Positions 31,826-44,603 are shown, counted from the first letter of the stretch. The stretch is DNA of 64,000 bases from Icerya purchasi (GCA_039619475.1 CM077116.1:297828464-297892463); one strand, 5' to 3'. Numbers and translations are program-made. Notes: generated by a model not told the origin, from the sequence alone.

Positions 31826-34661
31826 CTGGAAGACGTTAGAAACAAAAACGATCAATTTATCTAATATAAAAAAAGAATAACAAGGCGCACCGATAAAAAT
31901 GTATTTGAATTTTTGTTTCTCTTAGATAAAAGAAACAGAAAATCCGAAAATCAATGCACTTTTGATTTTAATACTAGACAGAAAACATAAGCAAACGGAC
32001 ACCTCAATGAAAGATAAAAAATTTGAAAGGCATACATGAAAATAAGTATAACAAATATATTCACAATGAAATAATGGTGCAGTATAATATCATAATTAAA
32101 AATGTTCCGTTTCCTATGTACTTATCAGATTTTAAAGTTTCTGGCGCTCGATCTCTTTCTTTGTTTAGGCGATAAAAAAGTAATTGAAGTTTAAATATTT
32201 ACAGTATTTTTTAGAAGTGAATTGAAACGAAATATATGGGTGTAATGAATTATTTTTAATCAAACATACCGAATTTCTGAGTAGGCGTCTATAACGCTTT
32301 GGAACTGTGACACTTAGACGTTACCAGTGCAAGTTAAAAATGCCTTCTGCGATAACTGCACTATGACAAATAATTTTCATACATTTGTAAGCGCTATCTA
32401 TATATAATTGATGTCACAGACTCCAGGAGTTTGAAACCAGAGATGGAAAAAAATATCAAAAGAAAAAAAACGCAAAAACAATTTAAGTCGCCCAAAGGAC
32501 GCATCAAGCTACTATGTATAACATCGCAGGTACGCAATTAACAGAGTACAATTATATTACTTTATCATAGGTTTTAATAAACGGTTTACATATTCACGGA
32601 CGTATTATATTATATTACTTCAAGAGTTATATATCTTTAATATAACATAAACGCCCAGTAGGTGAGTTGTTATTATTCCATTCCAGCTGATTTTGCGGTA
32701 CTGTTATTATTACAATTTCACAGGATCCCATAGTCCTCAAATTTTAACAACTTAATAATCAGCAGTTTTTATTACTTTTATTATGCTTTTTATTCCCTGC
32801 ACTTTTAATGAATTTCTCCGAATGTAGATCAGAAAATAAAATTTTAATAATTTCTATTTTACGTGTTTATAAATAAACGACTTAAACGCGTTGCATGAGT
32901 TATTAGTGCTCTGTGGAATTGCTTAAATATTTCACCGATATCTATCAAAGCTCATTTAGAAATTTTTACAGGCAATTTCTGTGCTCGAAATAATTAAAAG
33001 TACGATTCTTACATACCTTCTGGGATCTTCTAAATACAACCATTAATTCCATATATTTTTGATATTCTGTTTTATATATTTGTATTAACCGCTGATTTTT
33101 TTTTTTTTTTGGTGGTGGTGGGGGGGGGGGGGGGTACCGCTATTACATACTAAAATAAACGAATATAATATAATAAACAGAAAAATAATCAGTAGAAAAT
33201 ATGTCTAATTGAAAAAAAAAATAGTGCACTTATTATTCCATTTTTTAACTTAAAATTTTTTTATTTAATTGCATGCCGACAGAAAACAAAAGAATATAAA
33301 TATATTACTTTTATAGACATATTTTGTGAAGCACGCACGATTGCTTACACAAAAATTATGCAAATCTTGCTTTACTGCAATGTTTAGCTGCTACGATTTT
33401 TTAAAGAGCAAAAAGGATTTGGCAATAAAGCTATTGGAAATTATACATTTACTGAATTCTTCTTCACTATGCAACCTTCACACTAGTTTATATGTTGATA
33501 GCTAATCTACTATGCACTCATATTATATCAAAATGGTCAAATTTTATTAGGGAATATGTACATGTATACATGAATCATGATTGTAAATATGCTTCTTCTA
33601 CGAATGCCGCCTACTAATGTAAGTTTGTGTTACTGTACCTGTCATGGTTTTGGGTATTATTTAAATATTACATTCGATTAATATAATTTCCGACTAATGC
33701 TAGTTTTATAAAGTCGCACGTTTGTATTGTGAATTATGTACCTTACAACTAGGTCTTTGCAATAGCTTAATCATCTATCTGACTGGAAAAAAAACAATAT
33801 TTACAAGAACCACTGCTTAATGCGTTGTTCAATATAATTTCAAAACAATATTATCGCCTTCCCCCGTAAATTAAATACTACGTGTCGTAATTAATGTTAT
33901 CAAAAAAAAAAAAAAAAAAATCAGATTGTTAAACCTAGTTATATATTCTAGCTGTACACGAGTGGTGCAGGAATCGTAGCAATATTCTATATGCAATACG
34001 AAGACATTCATAAACAACATCTTAGAAATTGATTAGGATCATATGATTTATCGTAATACAAGTGAAGTTCAAGTATGCTTGCCCCTATACATTGGTTGCA
34101 TATGACGTATGCATGTTTGCCACTGCCTTCGATGTGACCAATATATCGCGATTATTCTATTTTTAATCATTTTTATTCGTCGCCACTAGTTAACTCATGA
34201 CCTCGATATCATATTCCAATAATTTTAGCCAACTGACTATCGTTACATTAATCACGAGCGAAAAATAAAAAAAATTAGCACAAAATTTCTTTGCAAAAAA
34301 ATTTATCAACGAAAAACTCGTTCTTTCCATTATTTATTTGTAATTATTGTAACTTTGATCTTTTACACAGGAATTTGCAAGCAGTATTTTGTCCATAAAT
34401 TAATTTGCCTATTTAGGATAGCTACTCAAATGTAATTTTTAAATTTCCGGTCTTACTGGTTCAAAAGTTCCTGATTTTTCGGTTAATAGAATTGCACAAG
34501 AGTTTACACGAACCTGAATCTGTTCATGTAGTAGCAAAGCCAACAAATTGAAGCAAAGGCAAATAATATATCACAGCTGGACGGAAAAAATCATAAACCG
34601 AAATTTTTTAGTTAGCTGAAGTTATTTTATTCATAGTTGAAATATTATTCTATTACAATGA
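31826..34661. other. calypso intron 2, distal part
   Basis: AT-rich intron. Apart from homopolymer runs and the T/G tract at 33100-33135, nothing is recognised. Confidence 0.4.
33100..33135. repeat. T-run followed by G-rich run
   Basis: A T-run of about 14 is followed by GGTGGTGGT and an uninterrupted G stretch of roughly 17. It is the only such G tract in a very AT-rich window. Confidence 0.8.
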
Positions 34662-34900
34662 TAGTAGCGTAGTACGTAATAGTTAAGATACTCGGTACTA
34701 AACCAGAGTACACGGGTTTGAGATTTGTCTCGTTTCGAATACAAATCACTTCCAGGTTTACCAAACCCGAAATAACTGGGTATCAGAGAAATCTGAGAAG
34801 GTAAAGATGTCTGAGAAAAAGAAATTGACCCCTCCCCCATATTCTCTTTACATTGTGAACCTTAACTTCACAATCTCCGACGCTCTATCAAATGTATAAA
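34662..34900 (+). mobile_element. tRNA-derived SINE, copy 3 (diverged)
   Basis: Plus-strand relative of the SINEs at 40.4 and 53.3 kb. The tRNA-like head is decayed (GTAATAGTTAAGATACT; B-box region CACGGGTTTGAGATTTGTCT). The body matches in order: ACTGGGTATCAGAGAAATCT, AAGAAATTGACCCCTCCCCC, CATTGTGAACCTTAACTTCA and CAATCTCCGACGCTCTATCAA. It is the oldest-looking of the three copies, and no target duplication is clear. Confidence 0.75.
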
Positions 34901-35832
34901 ACTTTCTTTTTTTTTTTTTTGACCTGAACAATATATAGTTCATTTGGCCAAGTATAAAACTTTATTTACTTTACTTATTTTCATAATGACATTAATTCAA
35001 GCGACGAGTTACAATATAACCGTAAGGAGAATTTTGAAATTCGCGGCGTTACGAAATGTAAAAATGAAAGTTTTTCTAACATAACAATAATAATTGCCGG
35101 AAAACTCAAAGTTCCAGTAAAAGATGAAGATATTACAGCAACCCATAGACTACCTTCCAAAAACAAGACTCGGGCCTAGACCTATTACAGTGAGAACAAA
35201 TAGGAAGCTGGCGGACAAGATGATAAAAAATAGAAGAAAGGCATATTATGGATAATGAAATAACAAACTCGGACCGTACTTCTCAAATTTTTATAAACCA
35301 AAATCCTATCACAATTCTACAAAACGTTATATTGGCAAACAAGGAAAAAAACTAAAAAAATGAATTATCAATATTGCTGGAAAACAAGAGGAAAAATCGT
35401 TGACAGGAAGAATCAAAATCTAAATGCAATGCAAATTAGAAGTGAAGAAGATTTAGAAAATATTAAATAAAACGTTATCGAAATTTAACATAATAATAAA
35501 GTAATAAGTAGTTTACTAGTATGGTAATGTTTTTCTGTGGTCTGTTGCAATTAAATATGCTTGCACCGCGTTAATCGATAAAAGTAGCGTACATTTTTCT
35601 TCACTGTATCTTATCAATGTTCTCTCACGTACGTTATTCCTTTTGTTATATTAACAAAGTATTATCAAAATGTATTATTAATTACCAGCTGCATCGAAAA
35701 TTCCCAGCATAGTGAACTATTTCCTTTCGTAAAAATGAATACTGCGGTTATTAAACATAATATAGAAATAAGTAAAATGAAATATTTATATCAGATAACA
35801 ATTATAATTACGTTATTTATTCTCAGAATAAC

Positions 35833-35836
<4 letters not shown>

Positions 35837-35882
<46 letters not shown>
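35837..35882. repeat. (AT)n microsatellite
   Basis: About 23 AT units between the ORF1 and ORF2 regions of the LINE. Confidence 0.95.
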
Positions 35883-35883
<1 letters not shown>

Positions 35884-36243
35884 CGCTAAATAAATTTAAA
35901 TTAAACGGAGTTAAAAAATAAAATATCACCTCTGTGAATAACTTGAAAGTTAAAAATAACTGGGTAAACATAATGTTAATAAATATTAGGTCACTGAGAA
36001 AGAATTATAACCAGTTACGCATAATTGTTCTCTGCGAAATAAATATTAAAAAGACGAAGTGCCAATTTATAGTATAGAAGGGTATGACTGTACCGCGAAG
36101 GTAAGAGTAACAGGAGAGGTGGAGGAGTTGAGATATACACAAATAAACTCATTGAAAGCACAATTATGGATATGGAGTGGGTAAGTTGCGAGGCAATTGC
36201 CTTAAAAATACAAGTAAAAAAAGAAAGGGAATTAATTATCCTA

Positions 36244-37050
36244 CGGAAGAATTATTAACAACATTCGCTATGCAACGATACTGCTATTATTCCAGAGAAC
36301 GAAAGAGATCTTTAACATTTTCTCAATAAACTTAACACAGTTGGAAAGTCATACAATTTGAATATAAACATGAAGAAAACGAAGTGGATGGTAGTCAGCA
36401 AGGAAAATAACTTCAATCAAGTCTATGTTACGGTAAACAATGAGAAGATTGAACGAGTTGAAAAATTCAAATACTTAGACCGTTACCCAGATACAGAAAT
36501 AAAAATGAGATGCAGTTATGCGCGGAGTGCCTTCACCAGCATGAGGAATCTTCTTTTCGATAGATCCTTCGTCTAAATATACATCATAACATTGAGCAAT
36601 GTTATATTTATCCAATCTTACTATATGGAATTGAGGCAACAACACTCAGTAAAAAACAGATAAATCGATTAGAAGCTGTAGAAATGTGGATCCACAGAAG
36701 GATTTTGAAAATATCATGGATAACTAGAACATCGAATCAAAAGGTCCTAGAGATGGCCAAAACAGAAAGAATGCTAATAAAATCCATCGTACACAGGAAA
36801 ATAAATTATTTCGGTCATATAAACAGAGGAGAGAAATATCAACTTCTTTAACTAATCCTTCAGGGAAAAGTAGACGAAAAGAGAAGCCGAGGAAGACGGA
36901 GAACGACCTAGTTAGATAACATCAAGGAATGGGCGAGAACATGGTCGTTAGAAAAACTCATGCAGGATGCCAGAAATAGAAGTTTTTGATGCTGACATAT
37001 GTGATCTTCAACGCTATTCGAAGAGTATGACACCAAGAAGAAGAAGAATG
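36244..37050 (+). mobile_element. RTE-like LINE 3' end inserted in the endonuclease of another LINE
   Basis: A 5'-truncated insertion. It starts at the RT catalytic region (I-I-N-N-I-R-Y-A, then a one-base shift to D-T-A-I-I) and continues N-I-N-M-K-K-T-K-W-M-V-V-S-K, V-E-K-F-K-Y-L, A-R-S-A-F-T-S-M-R-N-L-L, then frameshifted equivalents of the usual L-Y-G-I-E and R-R-I-L-K-I-S-W tail. It ends in an AAGAAGAAGAAG microsatellite-type tail, as RTE-like elements do. It splits L-I-I-L from I-Y-R-P-P-N-S of the host LINE endonuclease. Confidence 0.8.
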
Positions 37051-39469
37051 AATTTATAGACCACCAAATAGTAATAAAAAAAAATGCATAAAATAATTAA
37101 ACGTAAACATTGAAAAATATATAATAGAATCAGTTATAAAAATGTAGTGATTTGAACATTAATCTGCTGGAAAGGATTAAACAGAATAATAAATATAGGG
37201 ACACGTTGGTAGGGAAAGGTTTTTAAGAAAATATTAATGTAATTAGACGGGAGGAAATAATTTTAGATAATTTAAGAAGATATTCGTGCGTAGATCATTT
37301 CTATACGAGACTAAAAAAAATATAAAGGAAAATGCTATTGTTACGGATAATAAGATAGCAGATCATTATACAATCATTTATAAATTAGAAATAAGAGGAA
37401 TACTCATAACAGAAGGAGTCAAAAATTACAACCCAAAGTATATCGAACAAAAACTGCAAAGTATACTAACGAATGTGAATTGGGGAAACACAGAAAGCAC
37501 ATCGTATGAGAAAATTGAAAGTAAATTTAAAGCAATCTATGAGAAATGTAAAAACAATAATCCACAGAATTTAAAAACAAATAGAAAACATATAGGAATT
37601 AAACAATGGATAACAAGCGATTTAATAAAGCTGATGAATAAGTGTGACAAATTATTTAAAAAATGGAAATCTAACATATATAATAATGAATACAGAAAGC
37701 AGTACAGACAGTTAAGGAATAAATTAAATAAGTTAATTAGAGAAAGGAAAGACAAGTTTTGTAAAATACAACTAAAAGAAGCACAAAGAGATATAAAAAA
37801 AATTTGGAAAGTAATAAATGGAATAACAGGGAGAGGAGAAAATAGATCAAGTGATGACATTATATTAACACATTTTAAAAATCAAACATTAACTTATATC
37901 GTAAATAGTTTTGCTACTTATTTTTCAACAGAAGTATATAAAAATATTCATAAATGTAACGTAACACTATATGAATATGAAGTAAATGCAGATAATCAAA
38001 TATTACAAAATATATATATTCTAAATATAAATAGCGAACAAACGAAACTCATAAATAAATTAAATATATATAAGGGCTAAAAATTTAAAGTCATCAGCTA
38101 ATAACATTGCTGGTCATATAACAAAAATAATAAATAATGCGCTAAGAGAAGACACGATACCTTTAGGATTAAAATTTTCGGAAATTAAATCTATACACAA
38201 AAAGCGTAAGTTTAAAAAACATATGTAATTATAGACCGATATCGAAACCAAACGTAATCACAAAAAATATGGAAAGGTATATCACAAATCACTTAGCCAA
38301 ATACTTAGCAGATAATAATTTAATTGGATTATATCAATATGGATTTCAAAAGAATAAATCTACTTCAAAATTATTGGTAAATTTCGCGGAATATATACAC
38401 AGTCAAATAGCAATACAAAAACACGGTATAATAGTTTTTATAGACTTTATAAAAGCCTTGGACACAATTAGGCATGATATATTGTTAAAAGAATTAGAAG
38501 AAATAGGAATCTCTGGAAGATATTTAAATTGGTTCAGTAATTACTTAACAGACAGAAACAATGTTGTACAAATAAATGGAACAGCTAATGAAGAAATTAA
38601 CATAATATACGGAGTACCACAAGGATCTATATTAGCTCCAATACTATTTATAACCTATATTAGGAATATTAATAAAACATTAAAATCTGCAAAAATATTC
38701 GCATATGCTGATGATGTAGCAATTATAATGTCCCATAAAAATTATAAAATAGCAGAGAACTTACTGCAAAAAGACTCAGATGAGCTAACAAAATGGACAC
38801 ATGATAGAGGATTATATATTAACCCAGATAAATTAAGCAGTAAATATAATATAGATGAAATCAAAATAAAACATCACAGTTTAGGATGTCAGCATTTACA
38901 TACACAAAACATATGCAGTTGTAATAATTTAGAGGAAGTGTACAAATATAAATATTTGGGTGTCACTGTTGACAACATGTTTAGATGGAATGAACAAATA
39001 GATGGTGTTGCAAATAAATTGAGAAACCCCTACCCAGTCTTTATCAAATGAAGAACTTTGTTACAGATACGTCAACAAAAATAATGGTTTTCAACGCATT
39101 ATGTCAAACTCATTTGTATGGTATGAGGGCACGCAAATAATACGAAACTAAAGCAATTAAATTATTTACAGGATAAATGTTTGAAAGGCTGTGTGAGAAA
39201 AAATATGAAACTTTCGCAAGTGTAAATTCTTCAAATATTAAAAAAAGACATTTAATACTTATCTCGAAAATGATACTTCAATACAATTTGCTAATTAAAT
39301 ATCTAAAAAAAGAAATCAGTGTAACAACGAGAAATAAATGTAACTACAGTTTGCGTAACGTTAGGCAATATGAATTTCAACAGAGAAGACACACTAATAA
39401 ACATGAAGACAAAATACAACAAATAAATGGTTTTAACAAAGTTACTTAATAATATATCGATAAATAATA

Positions 39470-39701
39470 CAGGGTGCGGCAGCATAACTTCCTTTTTTAA
39501 AATGCGTCACTTTTTTTTCTACTAAATTTTTTTAAAGAAATAATATCAGAAAATCGAAATAATATACTCTAGATCCCATTGGTAATATGTATGCTTCTTC
39601 CTTGCAGTTTTATTTTGATTTCCTGTTATTATTTCTTTTAAAAAATTTAGTAGAAAAAAAGTGGCGCATTTTAAAAAAGGAAGTTATGCTGCTGCATCCT
39701 G
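39470..39701. mobile_element. Palindromic MITE with TA target duplication
   Basis: 232 bp with near-perfect terminal inverted repeats of about 75 bp. CAGGGTGCGGCAGCATAACT opens the left and the complement, GGAAGTTATGCTGCTGCATCCTG, closes the right, flanked by TA at 39468-39469 and 39702-39703. The TA duplication suggests a Tc1/mariner-mobilised MITE. It begins only 20 bases after the last stop of the LINE ORF2. Confidence 0.88.
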
Positions 39702-39837
39702 TATATTACAGAAAAACAATAATAAAATAAGTAAAACTAAAATAAAGGAAATGCTGCTAGAATTTAGTTAACAACAAATATAAGCATTATATCATATTAT
39801 ATATAACATGTAGGTGTATGGGTGTGTGTATGTTGAA

Positions 39838-39908
39838 TATATATATATATATATGTATATATACTTGTGGGTGTATGTGTATGTGTGTGTGTATGTATAC
39901 ATATATAC
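39838..39908. repeat. (TA)n/(TG)n compound microsatellite
   Basis: TATATATA and GTGTGTGTATG tracts alternate. Confidence 0.85.
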
Positions 39909-40420
39909 ATAAGTTAGTCGGTAAAAGTTTATATGGGTACGTCACTACTTAAGGCTTACTTTATTTCTGACGATATGTGAGAGGTAGATATTAAATTGTT
40001 TATGCTTAAATAGTTATAGATGAATTAAGCTATAAAAACTAAGTTTGTAATATTTATTTATTAAATAAATATAATCATGTGTATTTATTTTGGGAACCCG
40101 CCGACAAATCAACTGACCCGGTGGGGACTAATGTATCGCATATGGTTTAAATAAAAAAAAATATATATATATGTTTATTTCAGTATTACAAAAGTTAATA
40201 GGGAAGTTTATAATACGTTAATCACAGTACTTCCGTATTAAATACAAACTCAAGCTTGCCCCAATCCTCTCTCCATAAAAAAAAAAAAGGCAGTGTTACT
40301 AAAATGGTTCAGTTGTTTTAATAAACTGAATTATTTACGTTTTTCATCAAAAGTTCAACTATTACGTACTGGAAATATCCTAATCAAAAAATGTTGTTGA
40401 AGTTTGTTGTGCATTTTATG

Positions 40421-40686
40421 TACTCGTAAAGTAAGTAAATCCCATACCCTTTAGCAGAGTGTCGGGGATTATGAAGTTAAGGTTCACAGTGTACTAAGCC
40501 CAACGGCACTAATGAGAGTAGGGGAGCCAGTTCCTTTCTCTCAGCCACCTTTACTTTTCTAGATTTCTTTCAGGCTAGATAAGCTTAAGAGCGATTTGGA
40601 TCCGGAATGAGACAAGTCTCGAACCCGTGCCCTCCGATTTAGTAGCCAAGCACCTTAACCATTAGGCTATCGCGCTACTCGTAAAG
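40421..40686 (-). mobile_element. tRNA-derived SINE, copy 1, with 11-bp target duplication
   Basis: The SINE body is 40432-40675, flanked by TACTCGTAAAG at 40421-40431 and 40676-40686. On the minus strand it begins GCGCGATAGCCTAATGGTTA (A box, 40653-40670) and carries GGGTTCGAGACTTG (B box, 40613-40626), the internal RNA polymerase III promoter of a tRNA-type SINE. The tRNA-unrelated body ends near GGGTATGGGATTTACTTAC. It lies in calypso intron 2, in the same orientation as the gene. Confidence 0.9.
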
Positions 40687-41299
40687 AACAAATAATAATC
40701 GTTTGAAATAAACGGTCGCCATTTTATGTAAAAACATGATTATTTTAAAATTTTAATTTTAACAAAAATAATTTCAATTTGATTTAAAATTTGTAGTTTA
40801 AATTACAAAGTATAATTCAAAAAACCCTCAGCTGCCAACTTAATATTTTTCATAAGTCGGCTTTTGTGTTTGTGATGCATAACTTCACGTAGGTAAATAA
40901 AATTTACGTTTTTTGCTTTTGTACGGTTCAAATTAAATGAATACGTAAAACTTATTTATTTTCAAGCACTCATATATACAAAATTAAATTACTTCTTTTG
41001 GGTATAAATAATTCCAAAATGTATAAATAATGCATAATAATAAAAACCGGTTTGATTTTTTACTTCAAATAATTTTCTCCTATCGAAAATAGCTACTATT
41101 TTTTTTTTTTTTCATTTCTGGTTGGGTAGTCACCCTGCAATTGGAATACGACAAAAAAACACTTTACTTCATCGTTGAACACAAACTTGATTACGTGCAT
41201 ATAAGCAGATTATAAATTGTCTAATTGAATCGATTACTTCAAATGGATAAAACGAAGACATTACTATACGTTTTTACTTTAATAGAAAATGACCGTTAC
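40687..41299. other. calypso intron 2, proximal part
   Basis: AT-rich intron. Nothing recognised beyond a T-run at 41101-41112. Confidence 0.4.
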
Positions 41300-42303
41300 C
41301 TTCGCAAACACTAATTTCCACTTCCAGATTTTTCACCAATGCCAGTAAATCTTTCGGCGCAAAGGTGTGATGAGGTGTATCGATTTTTTTCGTGCGATTA
41401 TCGTCCGATTTTTTTTCTATAGCCAACGGACTAATACGTATGCTAGGACGAAGACCGGAATGTTTTTCCCAACCATACGGTAGTGCGCCTGCTTCTAAAC
41501 GTACTTTTTTTACCGGCGAATCTTTTGATTTAATGTCCTCACTCGCGTCTGATGCCATGGCTACTCGAATAACGACGAATTTGTTAAAATCCTTTGAACA
41601 GGTTGGACTGTTTTGCGAGGGCGAATTGAACGCTGAACCGACTTCGGAAGAAGTATCAGTTGTCGACGATGCCGGGGACGTCTGAATCGTTAACGGAGTA
41701 AAATAATCCGGGGGCTTCATGTCCGTTTCCGGAGGTGTAACAACAACCGACACTTTCGGCGATTGCGATGATGTAACTGTTTCGGATTTCACGACGACCG
41801 AAGATTGACTACTTCTCGGGGAACTTTCTAAATCGACCGGCTCACGTTTAACGACTTTCACGGACGATAACTTCGAGTCTGTTGAAGACGGCTGTTTCTC
41901 GAATTTGACTTCTTTAAATGCCGGAGACGACAAAGTTCTTTTACCGTTTGACGATTTGTGCTCCGCGTCTTCGCAATTAGCCGACTGCGAAGAATTATTC
42001 TGAACTAATTGCTGCAACGCGTCCAGCACTATTTGTCGATTCGTTCGTAACAAATTCAGCTTGTGCGTCAAGCCTAATCTTTTATCCGGTACAACGGCCA
42101 TCAGATTGTAACATATATCATTATTACCATCTTCCGTAGCGGACCCTAACCGTTCTTTAATAACGGTACGAAATTTTTCAGTCCAATCTTCATCTTCGTT
42201 CCAGCGTCCGTGATCGATCGGATACGGTTTTAAACCGTCCAATTCGAACAGATACCCGTTTATCGGTACGTAGCTCACGAAATGATACGCGTCACCAACG
42301 CAT
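41300..42303 (-). CDS. calypso: calypso/BAP1, middle exon (catalytic His/Asp, linker, ULD start)
   Basis: The acceptor TTTTACGTAG ends at 42304 and the exon begins ATGCGTTGG, completing the Arg codon from exon 1. It encodes [12 protein letters not shown] and [14 protein letters not shown]; these His and Asp (about 175 and 190) complete the UCH catalytic triad with Cys96, with the same 15-residue spacing as in BAP1. [10 protein letters not shown] follows. A roughly 200-residue linker rich in Ser, Thr and Lys precedes the start of the C-terminal ULD ([12 protein letters not shown]). The donor GAAG|GTAACG is at 41299-41298. The upstream in-frame ATG at 42353 is not coding, because using it would break the junction phase. 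Confidence 0.95.
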
Positions 42304-43220
42304 CTACGTAAAACGATAATCGTCATATCACATACAGAATTAGCATTATTCATCTTAATTTACGAATAAAATATCCCCTACTACTATTTATTTTACTTTT
42401 CCGCATTTGATAATTAGAGTTAGTTAATTTCTAATAATTCATTCAATTGTGGAATCTACCATTTCCTGCTAAAATATCATTAGCAGAGTTTATTTAAATT
42501 CACGAAAATTCTGAAAAAACGATAAATTTATTTGATATTTTCAGACGGTGCAAAATAGTTTTCTGATTGTTGTTTTTTCTTTTCATGATACCAACTACAA
42601 AATAAGCATTAAAAAATATTTCTTTAGGATCAAACATTTGATTATGTGTTTAAAACAATTATATTTTTACCGATTACGAAAAGAGAAAGTTATGTGTTTG
42701 TTTGCGCATAATTTACACCAATGTTGTGGACTGATTTTAATGATTCTTTATTTACTCAGAAGTGCTCCAGTCATCGATGGTACCATGTCGGTTCTAATAG
42801 ATATCGGTAAACTCAGACTGAGCAGTCGGTAAATAAGGCGAAAAAAGGGGGTCTTATCTTTTTAGAGAAGTATTTAATAATACAATGAACACGATTAATT
42901 TAAAATACTATCAACTTACTGTATGGAAATGTAAGTTTCAGATAAAAAACATTTATAGTAAGTCAAAAAATTAAAATATTATCAATGTTAATTAACGTGG
43001 AAATATAGATTCCAATAAAGAAAATGAATTTGAAACCGCTATAGTGTTATTTACAAGCTCATCATTGACGGAAATATTACGTCCTTACATACTGCGTATA
43101 ACCTTTGACCATGTGGAGTGATTCGAATGGATCCGTGTAGTAGCCCCACATGAGTATAAATGAGCATCGGTGAGTACTGACTAAGTAGTGATCAAATAAC
43201 ACTAGAAAAAATACCGGCTT
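42304..43220. other. calypso intron 1, part
   Basis: AT-rich intron. A short open stretch at 42548-42832 on the + strand has no recognisable similarity. Confidence 0.4.
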
Positions 43221-43588
43221 CAAGATTTATTATAAAAATTTAATAAAAATGCATTAAGAAGTAAAAAATAATTATTCGTTAAAAAAATAATATATTTCAG
43301 AGTAACATACCTTAAGGTGGTATTATAATAATTTGTATGCATTAATATTTATTAGAGTAGGCGCCAAATAAAATTACAATATTTAGAAACAATTTAATAA
43401 ATATTGAATGCAGTTTTTAATTATTCTTGTAATTTGAATTTGGTGCGACTTCAAAAAGTCAATGTTGTATTAGAAATACCATAATAATACCTTACCGTAT
43501 TATATCCTTCTGAAATATATTATTCTTTATCGAATAATTATTTTTTACTTTTTAGTGCATTTTTATTAAATTTTTACGGCAAATCTTG
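43221..43588. mobile_element. Near-complete palindrome, MITE-like
   Basis: The 368 bp is almost entirely self-complementary. CAAGATTT...AAAAATTTAATAAAAATG on the left is mirrored by the complement ending ...AAATCTTG. The inner parts also pair (GGCGCCAAAT...ACAA with TTGTAATTTGAATTTGGTGC), so little loop is left. There is no coding. It lies in calypso intron 1. Confidence 0.75.
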
Positions 43589-43859
43589 AGATTGGAATTT
43601 TTTTAAACATTTTATTTCACAGTTTTTAACATAATATTCCAATTTTTTGTCTTGCTAAAAATTAAAAATTGCGAAATAAAATAGTTTAAAAAAAAATCAA
43701 CCTCAAAATGAAAATTCAATAAAAAAAAACAAAAAAACTAAGAGGTAAAAAATCATGTATTTTGAAATAAAAAAACATAAGGATATTATGATTATTCTTA
43801 AACGTTTTCTTTCGTTTCTTTTTTTTTTTTAAATCGGCTCCAAATTTAAATTACAATAT

Positions 43860-44603
43860 AGAGAAATGGAGGAAATGAACTCCGACTAAAGCTAAAACAA
43901 CATCTGGTAAAGAAAAGGAAAGTAAGTAGGAAGCGCAAAAAGGAGTAGGCAGTTTAAGATGTAAGAACTTAGTGTAGAGAAGAGAGCACTCATGCACAAG
44001 AAGAAAACATTCAAAAAGAATATGATCCGCATATCAAACGCAGTGGTGATCCGAGGGATGAAAAATACAATGTGGGAAAGAAACAATAGAAAAACAAAAG
44101 AGGGACGAAGGACGACAATTATGGTTAAAACGAAGACGAGTTATGTAGGAATTAATGGAGCGACTGAGACGAGGAAAATCAGCAAACTAAGACCGTGATG
44201 AAGGAAGAGGCTGTATTAGTTTGTAAAAGGAATGAGGATCAGAAAAGATATCCGACCATGATTTGAGGTGTGCTTGCTTAAATGGGAAAAGGATATTGTT
44301 AGCAGGAAATTTATCTGTAAATTTGGTGTTAGAGGAGGCAGAGCGAACAAACAATCAACCAGGTTGTTGCCCGCGATGCCGCTATGACTGGAAATCCAAA
44401 GAAGATCGATTTGAATGGAAGGAACTAAGAAAAGATCGGCAATTAAGGAACGAACAGAAAGGATAATGTAGTCGTGCGAAGGGGATGGAATAGGAGAGGA
44501 TATGGCCCGCAAGACGCCCATCGGTACTTGTTATTACAGGAGAAAAGTGCAATGAAAAGAACTCCTCTGAGTATTGCATATTAACATAAAACATAGCTTT
44601 CAT
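43860..44603 (-). mobile_element. I-type LINE remnant (RNase H to C-terminus)
   Basis: The minus-strand frames include V-L-R-A-I-S-S-P, I-Q-I-D-L-L-W-I-S-S-H-S-G-I-A-G-N-N (RNase H end; usually W-V-P-S-H-x-G-I-x-G-N-E) and, further down, a degenerate C-terminus. It is similar in style to the copies at 9.5, 10.9, 53.1 and 63.2 kb, so one lineage has several old copies here. Confidence 0.65.

Larger units (their letters stand above)
34975..39449 (+). mobile_element. Two-ORF LINE with L1-type ORF1, interrupted
   Basis: An ORF1 remnant at about 34975-35470 encodes an RRM-like L1-type ORF1 core (N-F-E-I-R-G-V, K-L-K-V-P-V-K-D-E-D-I, H-R-L-P-S-K, then N-Y-Q-Y-C-W and S-E-E-D-L-E-N-I). After an (AT)n tract come endonuclease pieces from about 35960 (N-I-R-S-L-R-K-N-Y, G-Y-D-C, R-G-G-G-V-E-I-Y), interrupted at about 36244-37050. 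They resume with I-Y-R-P-P-N-S-N, T-D-N-K-I-A-D-H-Y and then RT: Y-G-F-Q-K-N-K-S-T, F-I-D-F-I-K-A-L-D, G-V-P-Q-G-S-I-L-A-P and F-A-Y-A-D-D at about 38695. CR1/L2/Jockey-like. Several frameshifts and stops. Confidence 0.8.

Noticed and set aside
35837..35882. (AT)n tract as a promoter TATA region for the LINE ORF2
   Set aside because: A simple microsatellite, also found at 57.5 and 57.9 kb in unrelated places; no reason to assign promoter function.
40600..40686. Possible tRNA gene
   Set aside because: A and B boxes are present, but the cloverleaf is incomplete, and the sequence continues into a 160-bp tail bounded by a target duplication and repeated at 34.7 and 53.4 kb. It is a SINE.
42304..42353. 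calypso exon 2 starting at the ATG at 42353
   Set aside because: Joining exon 1 at the AAG before this ATG gives an immediate stop. The acceptor at 42304 keeps the frame and the R-x-x-x-x-x-Y-H-F-V spacing.
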